From IMG/VR virus record IMGVR_UViG_3300007734_000647, positions 1-37,116 of that record: a DNA stretch of 37,116 bases; one strand, 5' to 3'. Shown here piece by piece: positions 1-5,415 of the stretch (within the stretch, counting starts at the first letter, position 1; every line of letters starts with the position of its first letter). The translations under genes and the position numbers were made by a program. The notes under the pieces were generated by a model. That model made no database searches. It worked only from the letters and a program-made list of their open reading frames with translations, and had not been told where the DNA came from. The DNA comes from a virus.

Positions 1-23
1 GCTCCAAGCTACAGGCTATGTAG
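1..23 (+). CDS. 3' end of an Ala/Trp-rich helical protein gene (partial)
   Basis: Only the last codons are present, reading SKLQAM and then TAG at 21-23. The bases are identical to the end of the complete gene at 35146-35631, so this is the tail of a paralogue whose body lies outside the window. It shows that at least one more copy of this family sits upstream of the window start. Confidence 0.6.
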
Positions 24-51
24 CACCAACGATAGCCAACATAGCAGCGGG

Positions 52-78
52 AAAGGGTCGCGCTAGGCGACCCTTTTC
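52..78 (+). terminator. Rho-independent terminator after the Ala/Trp-rich gene
   Basis: AAAGGGTCGC (52-61) pairs perfectly with GCGACCCTTT (67-76) around the 5-nt loop GCTAG. Together with the following base this gives a TTTTC end. It lies 28 bases after the TAG at 21-23 and is repeated exactly at 35660-35686. It would end transcription of the upstream gene before the promoter unit that follows. Confidence 0.8.
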
Positions 79-127
79 TATGCTCTGCGCGATCGGGTCG
101 GCGGTTGGTGGACGCAGAGCCTCACTA

Positions 128-444
128 GCACCCTAGATCACCCCGTCCACAGTTTCCGCCCGGCCGACCTCATCGCAACCCCCTACAAGCGCTACAGAGT
201 CCCCTAGCTAATCCCCTGTCTGCTGACGATGGAGGGGGCGACCTTGACTGCTACGGATCCGCTAGAGATATTGGCCGGTGATCGCGCCAGTGAACCGCCA
301 ATCGAAAAAAGTTTCGGCCCGCAAACCCCGCTACAGAGTCAGAAAAGTAGTCTTTAGGAAACTTTTATGCGAAAAGGGGTTGACAGCTTGGGGGGGTGTC
401 TGTATCGTCCGTTTGGTAAAGTCAATCAACCAGAAAGTACGAAT
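128..444 (+). promoter_or_regulatory. Early regulatory region (left copy) with no convincing gene
   Basis: This stretch of about 300 bases has no believable coding frame and is a diverged copy of 35736-36051. It contains the element GCTACAGAGTC twice (191-201 and 330-340). It also holds an inverted repeat CTTTT-ATGCG-AAAAG at 362-376 just upstream of the promoter -35 box. The direct repeats and the palindrome are conserved, with changes, in the right copy, so they are candidate regulator binding sites. No regulator that would bind them can be named. Confidence 0.5.
380..408 (+). promoter_or_regulatory. Sigma70-type early promoter
   Basis: A consensus -35 TTGACA (380-385) is followed after 17 bases by TATCGT (403-408), a four-of-six match to the -10 box. 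The start of transcription would fall near 415, upstream of the first complete gene at 445. The paralogous site at 35986-36013 has a weaker TTGAAA. The inverted repeat at 362-376 ends four bases before the -35 box and could be an operator. Confidence 0.65.
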
Positions 445-648
445 ATGTCAGATGAGATGATCTTAGGCGTCGCGTCAAGACCTAGAAACCTAAAAGCTAG
501 ACCAGTCACTGCTAAAGAATATGAAGCAGCAGTCAAGCAGCAGGCACGGGATAAGGTTTGGGTACCGGGATCGCCGAATATCTACCGCGATTATGAAAAG
601 CTTTATCAATCGGCGATCATTCGTCAATATAACCAGAACGGACGGTAA
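445..648 (+). CDS. Hypothetical early protein, 67 aa
   Basis: This is the first gene after the early promoter. The ATG at 445 gives a 67-residue protein starting MSDEMILGVASRPRN, with a basic middle and a Tyr-rich C-terminal end (IYRDYEKLYQSAIIRQY). The frame stays open further upstream, but those codons overlap the -10 box, so I prefer ATG 445. The start of the next gene lies five bases after the stop. No domain is recognised, and there is no copy in the duplicated unit at 36 kb, where a different gene occupies this slot. Confidence 0.6.
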   Translation: MSDEMILGVASRPRNLKARPVTAKEYEAAVKQQARDKVWVPGSPNIYRDYEKLYQSAIIRQYNQNGR

Positions 649-652
649 CGAT

Positions 653-961
653 ATGAGTACAGAGAAAGTAACACTCTATAGTGCTTGCGAAGATATGCGC
701 GAGGATGCGCGAGAGGCTTTCGCAGAAGATCCCCACATGGAAGATCCGCAGCAGCGCGCAAGTGAGACGGCGGATAGTGATGAGAACGTTATCTATACGT
801 GGCGCGCCGTCGCTATCTATGCGGATTCGCCTAGTGATGTTGGAGAATATGAAGACGAATATTGCGGCGATGGTGATCTTTCGGACCGTATCACCTATTG
901 CGTCTACCGTGCGCTAGAGGCGGCATGGATGGAGGAATGGCGCGAACTAGCAGATAACTAG
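653..961 (+). CDS. Very acidic early protein, paralogue of 36301-36612
   Basis: This 102-residue protein has 28 Asp/Glu against 8 Lys/Arg, a net charge near -20. Its paralogue at 36301-36612 is highly similar along the whole length; both begin MSTEKVTLYSACE and share ENVIYTWRA and GEYEDEYCGDGDL. The start is preceded by an ACGGTAACG leader like those of the neighbours. Small, strongly acidic early phage proteins are sometimes DNA mimics that block restriction or other DNA-binding enzymes, and the ArdC gene next door fits that role. That function is inference from charge and context; I recognise no named family. Confidence 0.75.
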   Translation: MSTEKVTLYSACEDMREDAREAFAEDPHMEDPQQRASETADSDENVIYTWRAVAIYADSPSDVGEYEDEYCGDGDLSDRITYCVYRALEAAWMEEWRELADN

Positions 962-968
962 AAACACA

Positions 969-1014
969 ATCGGCGGCCACCAGGGGCTTGACCGGGTTCG
1001 ATCCCCGCGCCGAT
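969..1014 (+). repeat. tRNA-like intergenic element A (no anticodon arm)
   Basis: ATCGGCG (969-975) pairs over seven bases with CGCCGAT (1008-1014), like an acceptor stem. CGGG-TTCGATC-CCCG (993-1007) forms a T arm with the canonical seven-base T loop and stacks directly on the acceptor strand. Between them is only a short hairpin (GCC, loop ACCAGG, GGC at 976-987). There is no anticodon arm and no encoded CCA. The element lies between the acidic gene and the ArdC gene. Confidence 0.7.
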
Positions 1015-1054
1015 ATTCGTACCTAAACAACAATACAGAAAGCAGGTGAGTAGG

Positions 1055-1930
1055 ATGGCAAGTAAAACTGCTAGAAAAGACGTCTATCAGATCGTGACAG
1101 ATACAATCATCGAATCACTAGAACGGGGTGTAGTTCCATGGCGTCGGCCATGGGCGCCAACACTAGATGGGGTAGGTCATCGCAACCTAGTGTCTAAAAA
1201 GGGGTACCGTGGAATCAATCCGTTCATTCTTGAAGCAACTGCGCAGGCTAACGATTGGAACGATCCCTACTGGCTCACCTATAAACAAGCCGAAGGTCTA
1301 GGTGGTCAAGTCCGGGCCGGATCAACATCTACCCTAGTAACTTTTTGGAAGACGTTCAAGATAGAAGGTAAAAACGGGGAAAAAGATAAGACAATCCCGA
1401 CGCTTAGGTACTTTCGTGTCTTCAATATCGCCCAAGTTGATGGGATAGACTGTCCGACAGTGGAAAACCTCTCACCGATGGAACCGATTGAAGCCGCAGA
1501 CATCATAGTCAAGGGCTATGCGATGGTGACTAAACACGGGGGAGACTCTGCGCACTACTCACCGGGCGACGATACCGTCACTATGCCGATTGGAGAGTCT
1601 TTTATTAGTCCATCGAACTACTACGCAACGTGGTTCCATGAGCTAGGCCATTCGACGGGCCATAAGACACGTCTAGACCGATTCTCTAAAGACCCGTCAC
1701 AATCACGATTCGGCTCAGAGAACTACAGCAGGGAAGAGCTCTGCGCAGAAATGACAGCAGCGATGCTCTGCGGGATAGCGGGAATATCAGAGCAGACTAT
1801 CGAATCTTCTGCGAGCTATATCGCTAACTGGCTCACTAGACTACAGAATGACCCTAAGCTAGTCATGCAGGCCGCTGGCAAGGCCCAGAAAGCAGCAGAC
1901 CTCATACTGGGCAGGACATACGATAACTAG
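1055..1930 (+). CDS. ardC: ArdC-like antirestriction protein with zincin metalloprotease domain
   Basis: This 291-residue protein has the two-part layout of the ArdC family. An N-terminal ssDNA-binding-type domain (about residues 1-125, with WRRPW, KGYRGINPF and WLTYKQ) is followed by a metalloprotease-like domain with HELGHSTGH near residues 195-203 and a downstream EELCAEM helix that can supply the third zinc ligand. Family members on plasmids and phages protect incoming DNA from host restriction. The ATG at 1055 follows AAAGCAGGTGAG, a good match to the 16S 3' end; an in-frame GTG at 1046 would add three residues. tRNA-like elements flank the gene on both sides. Family assignment is strong, but activity in this phage is inferred. 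Confidence 0.9.
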   Translation: MASKTARKDVYQIVTDTIIESLERGVVPWRRPWAPTLDGVGHRNLVSKKGYRGINPFILEATAQANDWNDPYWLTYKQAEGLGGQVRAGSTSTLVTFWKTFKIEGKNGEKDKTIPTLRYFRVFNIAQVDGIDCPTVENLSPMEPIEAADIIVKGYAMVTKHGGDSAHYSPGDDTVTMPIGESFISPSNYYATWFHELGHSTGHKTRLDRFSKDPSQSRFGSENYSREELCAEMTAAMLCGIAGISEQTIESSASYIANWLTRLQNDPKLVMQAAGKAQKAADLILGRTYDN

Positions 1931-1937
1931 AAACACA

Positions 1938-1995
1938 ATCGGCGAACCTCCCGGACGGCGGGAGGGGAAGACCGGGTTCGAGTCCCAGCGCCGAC
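1938..1995 (+). repeat. tRNA-like intergenic element B (no anticodon arm)
   Basis: TCGGCG (1939-1944) pairs with CGCCGA (1989-1994). CCGGG-TTCGAGT-CCCAG (1972-1988) is a T arm with one mismatch, placed exactly as in a tRNA (five-base stem, seven-base loop, then acceptor strand). After a two-base linker comes a perfect seven-base-pair hairpin CCTCCCG/CGGGAGG (1947-1965, loop GACGG) where the D and anticodon arms would be. It lies between the ArdC gene and an Ala-rich gene. Confidence 0.75.
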
Positions 1996-2037
1996 CTTGT
2001 ACCTAATAATCAATCAATACAGAACGGATGTGAGCAG

Positions 2038-2223
2038 ATGACTGATCTAGAAAAACTCTGGCAGGCGGCGCATGAGGCGGCGTGGGAGGCGCGGAAGGCG
2101 CAGGAGGCGTGGAGGAAGGCGTGGAAGGCGCACGCGGCGAACGAGGCGCACGCGGCGAACGAGGCGCGGAAGGCGGCGCGGGAGGCGGCGAACGAGGCGG
2201 AGGACGCGGCAGCGGCTAGCTAA
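2038..2223 (+). CDS. Ala/Glu/Lys-rich helical protein with Trp spacing
   Basis: The 61-residue protein is built almost entirely from Ala, Glu, Lys and Arg with spaced Trp (LWQAAHEAAWEARKAQEAW), predicted as one long helix. It shares the MTDL start and composition with the gene at 35146-35631. An exact 18-base tandem repeat (2128-2163) encodes HAANEA twice, so slippage or unequal exchange has acted here. The purine-rich coding strand also gives long open frames on the other strand, which I regard as shadows. SD-like GATGTGAGCAG precedes ATG 2038. Function unknown. Confidence 0.65.
   Translation: MTDLEKLWQAAHEAAWEARKAQEAWRKAWKAHAANEAHAANEARKAAREAANEAEDAAAAS
2128..2163 (+). repeat. 18-bp exact tandem repeat in the Ala-rich gene
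   Basis: Two adjacent identical copies of an 18-base unit beginning GCGCACGCGGCG encode ARG/LYS-free hexapeptides of Ala, His, Asn and Glu. The repeat keeps the reading frame. It is direct evidence of recent repeat expansion in this family. Confidence 0.85.
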
Positions 2224-2229
2224 CACACA

Positions 2230-2286
2230 ATCGGCGAGCCTCCCGGGTGGCGGGAGGGGAAGACCGGGTTCGACTCCCGCGCCGAC
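2230..2286 (+). repeat. tRNA-like intergenic element C (no anticodon arm)
   Basis: The plan is the same as in element B: TCGGCG (2231-2236) pairs with CGCCGA (2280-2285), and the T arm CGGG-TTCGACT-CCCG lies at 2265-2279. A perfect seven-base-pair hairpin CCTCCCG/CGGGAGG (2239-2257) has the loop GGTGG, which differs from the loop of B, while linker GGAAGA is identical. Conserved stems with changed loops argue that the fold is what is selected. Confidence 0.75.
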
Positions 2287-2325
2287 ATTCGTACCAGTCA
2301 ACAACACAGAAAGCAGGTGAGTAGA

Positions 2326-2610
2326 ATGACATACCCTACCGAAGAAGTTACGGTTTATGTAAAGCAGAACGGCAGCCAACGACTGCTTAGAGAATATAGT
2401 CCGATAACACTACTCCAGTGGTCACAGATGACGTTAGAGAGGCTAGACCACAACGGCGAATATTGGCACCTTACTAATGCGAATAGTGAGGAGATGATCG
2501 ACGCGGCGATCGAGTTAGAATGTAATGCTAGTGCTAGCTATGTCGGTTGGACTAGCTTCGCGCCGACCGTGCACCTAATAATCAACTACAACCAGGAAGC
2601 AGGTGAGTAG
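2326..2610 (+). CDS. Hypothetical early protein, 94 aa
   Basis: ATG 2326 follows AAAGCAGGTGAGTAGA, and an in-frame GTG at 2317 would add three residues. The protein starts MTYPTEEVTVYVKQNG and has mixed beta-strand-like and helical stretches with no domain I recognise. Its last roughly 17 codons run through a remnant of the intergenic repeat (CGCCGACCGTGCACCTAATAA) and stop within the ribosome binding region of the next gene. The C-terminus is thus made of former spacer DNA. Confidence 0.6.
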   Translation: MTYPTEEVTVYVKQNGSQRLLREYSPITLLQWSQMTLERLDHNGEYWHLTNANSEEMIDAAIELECNASASYVGWTSFAPTVHLIINYNQEAGE

Positions 2611-2611
2611 C
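2560..2611 (+). repeat. Remnant of the intergenic element inside a coding sequence
   Basis: Bases 2561-2567 (CGCCGAC) and the following GTGCACCTAATAATCAAC match the 3' half of elements B and D plus their common downstream leader, ending in AAGCAGGTGAGTAGC before ATG 2612. The 5' half is not recognisable apart from GTCGG at 2542-2546. The preceding reading frame passes straight through it. Confidence 0.55.
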
Positions 2612-2866
2612 ATGGACGATAAGGTAATCAAAGAGCAGCTAAGTACAGAACTAGAGATAGCGGAGGCGTGGGCGGCGGTGGTTGCGATGGAGGCGTGGGC
2701 GGTGGCGCAGGAAATGCGACGGGAGGCAGAGGAGGCGACGGACGCGGCGGTGGCCGCGCTAGCACGGTGGGAGGCAGCGGAGTGCGCGGCACAGGATACG
2801 GCGCGTGAAGCGGACGCGCTTGAGGCGGCGCTTGAAGAGCAGTACGCGGCGGAGCGGGCGGCATGA
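2612..2866 (+). CDS. Ala/Glu-rich helical protein with Trp spacing
   Basis: This 84-residue acidic protein starts MDDKVIKEQLSTELEIAEAW and then has Ala-rich helical repeats with AEAWA and MEAWAV and Trp spaced along the helix. It belongs to the same compositional family as 2038-2223, 3014-3292 and 35146-35631. The first five residues, MDDKV, and the upstream GGTGAGTAGC are shared with the otherwise unrelated gene at 36052, as though a common 5' module had been joined to different bodies. Its stop overlaps the next start as ATGA. Function unknown. Confidence 0.65.
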   Translation: MDDKVIKEQLSTELEIAEAWAAVVAMEAWAVAQEMRREAEEATDAAVAALARWEAAECAAQDTAREADALEAALEEQYAAERAA

Positions 2867-2973
2867 CCTACCTACTGGGCGACCCGGCAGGACTTGTGTT
2901 CTTAGCAGCGTGGACGGTGGCCGGGGCGATGATCGCCAGAAGGGTTTATGTTGTCTTTAGGTTGATGGTGTAG
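2863..2973 (+). CDS. Small membrane protein, 36 aa
   Basis: ATG 2863 overlaps the previous stop in the ATGA arrangement typical of this genome. The 36-residue product has one hydrophobic segment (LVFLAAWTVAGAMI, about residues 11-24) followed by a basic, aromatic tail (ARRVYVVFRLMV). It could be a host-membrane microprotein such as an exclusion or lysis-timing factor, but nothing specific supports this. Support is from coupling and hydrophobicity only. Confidence 0.45.
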   Translation: MTYLLGDPAGLVFLAAWTVAGAMIARRVYVVFRLMV

Positions 2974-3013
2974 AGTCCGTGATGAAGTCAAACACAAACA
3001 CAGGAGAAACAGA

Positions 3014-3292
3014 ATGGACATTAAGGAACTACGCAGGAACTACGCAGTGGCAGAAGCTAGGCTAATCGTCGAAGATCAGATTCTATTCTCAGTAGAAGAA
3101 GCTCTGGCGGAGGCATGGAACTCGGCGGAGACAGCAGAGGAGGCAGGACGCGAAGAAGCAGAGGAGGCATGGAACATCGCTTCTGATCTAGTGGCAGTAG
3201 CAGAAGAAGCACGCGAGGCAGCGTTCGTGATCGCCGATGAAGCGGCTGAGGCTCTGAATGAGGCTGAGGATGAGATAGGAGAGGCAGCATGA
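3014..3292 (+). CDS. Acidic Ala/Glu-rich helical protein
   Basis: A clear ribosome binding site (ACAGGAGAAACAGA) precedes ATG 3014. The 92-residue protein is predicted as nearly all helix, with repeats such as EEALAEAWN, AEEAGREEAEEAWN and VAEEAREAAF, and is strongly acidic. It is the third member of the EAW-repeat family in this cluster. Its stop overlaps the following gene by ATGA (3289-3292). About 40 bases of spacer upstream may hold a promoter, but I see no good -35/-10 pair. Function unknown. Confidence 0.7.
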   Translation: MDIKELRRNYAVAEARLIVEDQILFSVEEALAEAWNSAETAEEAGREEAEEAWNIASDLVAVAEEAREAAFVIADEAAEALNEAEDEIGEAA

Positions 3293-3639
3293 GCGCGAGC
3301 CAAGAATATAGAGACCTGCTGGCAGCGGTGAAGGCGTCGCCGACACTGGAGGGACTGCTTGAACTAGATCAGAAGTGGGAGGTTATCTGCGGAGAAGAAT
3401 CTGAACTAGACCCGGCATTCTGCCTACAGATGGAGTCTATCCCACCCCACGATGAGTTCAACATCGAACCTAGCCTAGCTGCGGCGTTACAGGTGGCGAG
3501 GGCGGGGGAGCAGTTTACAGTGAACGACGTGCTGCGATACGTCAACGTAGCACCCCCAGTGCTAGGCACGCTAGATGATGGCGAAATCATTATCTACACC
3601 GGCCTTTACCGGACAGACAACGGGATAACACCGTGGTGA
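3289..3639 (+). CDS. Hypothetical early protein, 116 aa
   Basis: This gene is translationally coupled to the preceding one (ATGA). The 116-residue acidic protein (MSASQEYRDLLAAVKASPTL) has a helical N-terminal half and a C-terminal stretch LDDGEIIIYTGLYRTDNG that looks beta-rich. No catalytic motif or known domain is seen. It is followed by a GTGA-coupled small ORF. Confidence 0.65.
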   Translation: MSASQEYRDLLAAVKASPTLEGLLELDQKWEVICGEESELDPAFCLQMESIPPHDEFNIEPSLAAALQVARAGEQFTVNDVLRYVNVAPPVLGTLDDGEIIIYTGLYRTDNGITPW

Positions 3640-3806
3640 TTATCGAACCGGATCAGAGAGAGGAGGACGGCAGGAGGCGGCAGATGGCGACGGTGCGGGA
3701 GACGGCAACGCTAGCCAACTGGCGACCGCCGACAATACCGAAGAGAGAGGAGATGCCCTACGACTTGTTGAGGGACTTGATCTCGCTGGCTTCACCGTCA
3801 ACATAG
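3636..3806 (+). CDS. Possible small basic protein, 56 aa
   Basis: A GTG at 3636 overlaps the preceding stop as GTGA, and the frame stays open to TAG at 3804. The product is rich in Arg and Glu (REEDGRRRQMATVRE) and contains LANWRPPTIPKREEMP. The last 49 bases run antisense to the end of the convergent gene at 3758-4279. Coupling supports it, but no homology is recognised and it could be a chance frame. Confidence 0.35.
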   Translation: MIIEPDQREEDGRRRQMATVRETATLANWRPPTIPKREEMPYDLLRDLISLASPST

Positions 3807-4279
3807 GCTGTCAAGACGTTGGGCATGAGCGCCGCTAAGGACTTGATGATGTCGGCGGCGCTGTGTTCAACCCGGATCACGTCGTGTTCGCCTCGGGCCT
3901 GCCTTGCCGTCGTGTTGGCAGCCGTCCTATTGAAGGCTAGGTTCTTAGAGATTAGTGCGAGGTCTCGGTTCTCGAAGGCGTCCGCTGACAGGCGAGTTTG
4001 GATGAGAGCGAGCGCGTCGCGTTCGGCTTGTGCGTAGGCAACCATGAGATCCTCGGACTCGGCTGCGACGCGAGAGCGCATCTCGGCGGATGCCTCCCCC
4101 CTAATCTGGTAGTAGAGATCCACGTTAGTTTGACGCCAATGCTGACCACGGCGATGAGGTATTCCAAGTTCCTTACAGGCGTCAACGCGAGGAGTGCGAG
4201 AGCCTGCGATCTCGTGGCGAACTAAGGCCCATAAATACCGTTCGACCGACTCTTTAGTCGGAGCAGTTATTGACGACAT
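3758..4279 (-). CDS. HTH DNA-binding protein, possible small terminase subunit
   Basis: The 173-residue protein has an N-terminal helix-turn-helix-like region (ACKELGIPHRRGQHWRQTN, about residues 35-53), then long helices and a C-terminal AADIIKSLAALMPNVL segment. An N-terminal HTH followed by helices suits a small terminase subunit, and no other candidate is seen near the large subunit. It is the last gene of the minus-strand replication/lysis operon and overlaps the previous gene by 26 bases. A transcription regulator is an equal alternative. Confidence 0.5.
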   Translation of the reverse strand: MSSITAPTKESVERYLWALVRHEIAGSRTPRVDACKELGIPHRRGQHWRQTNVDLYYQIRGEASAEMRSRVAAESEDLMVAYAQAERDALALIQTRLSADAFENRDLALISKNLAFNRTAANTTARQARGEHDVIRVEHSAADIIKSLAALMPNVLTAYVDGEASEIKSLNKS

Positions 4280-4454
4280 CTAGCACCTCTTCCACGTATC
4301 CTATGGCAAGGCGCCACGCTCGGTGATCTGACTGGTCAATGGCTCGGGCGGCTCGGTCAGACAGCCAGAGATTGATTAGCACTGGCGTACCATCGTTGAC
4401 GGCGTAGATTGAGCAGTCTCTGCCACGTTTGGGTTCATATCTTTGTTCAATCAT
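4254..4454 (-). CDS. Hypothetical protein, 66 aa
   Basis: ATG 4454 overlaps the stop of the upstream gene as ATGA, and its own end overlaps the next start by 26 bases. The 66-residue protein begins MIEQRYEPKRGRDCSIYAVN and continues through LWLSDRAARAIDQSDHRAWR. No family is recognised. Its place between two HTH-type genes suggests a small accessory of that group. Confidence 0.55.
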   Translation of the reverse strand: MIEQRYEPKRGRDCSIYAVNDGTPVLINLWLSDRAARAIDQSDHRAWRLAIGYVEEVLDVVNNCSD

Positions 4455-4942
4455 GGCGCACCTGTCGCTTTTATAGCGTGGTTTCTATCCGAAGAATACT
4501 GGTTAGACCGGACGGAACTACGAATCCGATTGACATATTGGACACTCACATCTTCCTCCACTGCGATGACCGACGAGCTAACATCTTTCGGAGCGGATAG
4601 GATACGGGCTTTGAGGCTCTCGGTGGTGTGATCGCGGTAGGGTGGGCGCTTTCGCAGGTGTAGTAACCACTGTTCGGCGGCGTACACCACCGCTAACCTA
4701 GCTAGATCGTCTCCTGCGGCGTTGAACAGCCTTGCGAAGCGTTCTGTATCAGTTTCAAGCCACATTCCCTTAGGAGCCTTCGCTGAGAAGCCTTGAGACT
4801 TGCGGCTCGGGGTGTTTACGGCGGCTCCTGAGCGTGAGATAGCCCGACCGTCGGCGTCCCAGCTAGAGACAGGTGCGTTGGAGGCGAACGATATACCCTT
4901 GAGCGCTATTACTAGCCGATAGATCAGATCCATCTCACGCAT
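4451..4942 (-). CDS. HTH-containing hypothetical protein, 163 aa
   Basis: I chose ATG 4942, which overlaps the stop of the HNH-like gene within ATGCGTGA. The product begins MREMDLIYRLVIALKGISF. The C-terminal third has a helix-turn-helix character (SSVIAVEEDVSVQYVNRIR, about residues 125-143), preceded by a helical LARLAVVYAAEQWLLHLRK stretch. It is probably a DNA-binding protein, with no closer assignment. Confidence 0.6.
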   Translation of the reverse strand: MREMDLIYRLVIALKGISFASNAPVSSWDADGRAISRSGAAVNTPSRKSQGFSAKAPKGMWLETDTERFARLFNAAGDDLARLAVVYAAEQWLLHLRKRPPYRDHTTESLKARILSAPKDVSSSVIAVEEDVSVQYVNRIRSSVRSNQYSSDRNHAIKATGAP

Positions 4943-5195
4943 CAAAGAACCCCCTTCCCATGATCTTTCTCTTGGCCTGAGCTTCTCCACATCGCCTGAC
5001 CGCCCAGTTCCTCTCGTCCTCTGTAAGATAGCCCCACAAGTTGAGGCTGTGCGAGTCAAAGCGTGTGTGATCTCGGCGACATAGAGGTATTACGCTGAGA
5101 GGATGGACGTATAGGGTCTTGCCTCGCTTGATGTCGTAGATTCTGCCTACCGTATGAGCTAGCTCGATCTCGTGGGAACCGCAAAGACGGCACAC
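4935..5195 (-). CDS. HNH-type zinc-binding nuclease-like protein
   Basis: The pattern CRLCG, AHTVGRIYD, then HPLSVIPLCRRDHTRFD fits an HNH fold: a CxxC knuckle, a His-containing strand and a second Cys/His pair. Phage HNH proteins near terminase genes often nick DNA during packaging; free-standing ones can be homing nucleases. The only usual start codon is GTG 5195, directly before the first Cys. The frame is open upstream to 5252 and reads RRNWADARAVHEGSV, which resembles the helix that normally precedes this knuckle. The true protein may therefore begin earlier, just after the amber codon at 5253-5255. Confidence 0.65.
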   Translation of the reverse strand: MCRLCGSHEIELAHTVGRIYDIKRGKTLYVHPLSVIPLCRRDHTRFDSHSLNLWGYLTEDERNWAVRRCGEAQAKRKIMGRGFFDA

Positions 5196-5252
5196 AGACC
5201 CTTCGTGTACCGCCCTTGCGTCCGCCCAGTTCCGGCGCGGGCCTATGTTGAC

Positions 5253-5396
5253 CTACTCATTCGGCCCTTCGTCCTTAGCCTTGAGTTCGTCCTTGCGGCG
5301 CTTGTCGCGGGCGAGGTCGTCAAGATAATCTGCCTCGGCGTCGCGCTGGTTCTTGTAATCATCGTACCACTCCATACGGCCCTCTGATTCGTACAC
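5253..5396 (-). CDS. Small charged protein, 47 aa, in frame with the HNH gene
   Basis: A strong ribosome binding site (AAAGGAGTAACA) precedes GTG 5396. The 47-residue product is highly charged (MEWYDDYKNQRDAEADYL, then DLARDKRRKDELKAKDE) and ends at TAG 5253. This frame continues without another stop into the HNH-like coding sequence. It is either a separate small gene or the N-terminal part of an HNH protein interrupted by an amber codon. Confidence 0.6.
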   Translation of the reverse strand: MYESEGRMEWYDDYKNQRDAEADYLDDLARDKRRKDELKAKDEGPNE

Positions 5397-5415
5397 TGTT
5401 ACTCCTTTGTTGGTG

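Larger units (their letters stand above)
1..127. repeat. 127-bp exact direct repeat, left copy
   Basis: Bases 1-127 match 35609-35735 without a mismatch; the copies part at base 128. The repeat carries the end of an Ala/Trp-rich gene and a terminator hairpin. Beyond it the two loci stay alignable but diverged for about 900 bases, so this is the conserved core of an older duplication. A length of exactly 127 is a common maximum k-mer of de Bruijn assemblers, which suggests that the window edge is an assembly break. Confidence 0.9.

Noticed and set aside
278-460. Plus-strand frame upstream of the first early gene
   Set aside because: It lies over the palindrome and promoter boxes, lacks a ribosome binding site and is not kept in the duplicated copy.
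1930-1995. A complete tRNA gene
   Set aside because: Acceptor and T arms are there, but only about 30 bases lie between them; no anticodon stem-loop fits.
1938-2286. The intergenic repeats as a CRISPR array
   Set aside because: Copies are separated by whole genes, lack uniform spacers and differ in internal hairpins; no cas genes are present.
969-2286. The repeats as integron attC sites
   Set aside because: No integrase gene is present, and the core GTTRRRY sites are absent; the strict T loop fits a tRNA-like fold better.
2047-2379. Long Leu/Arg/Pro frames opposite the Ala-rich genes
   Set aside because: Purine-rich GCG/GAG coding strands leave the other strand free of stops; these are shadows, as at 2628-2864 and 3057-3303.
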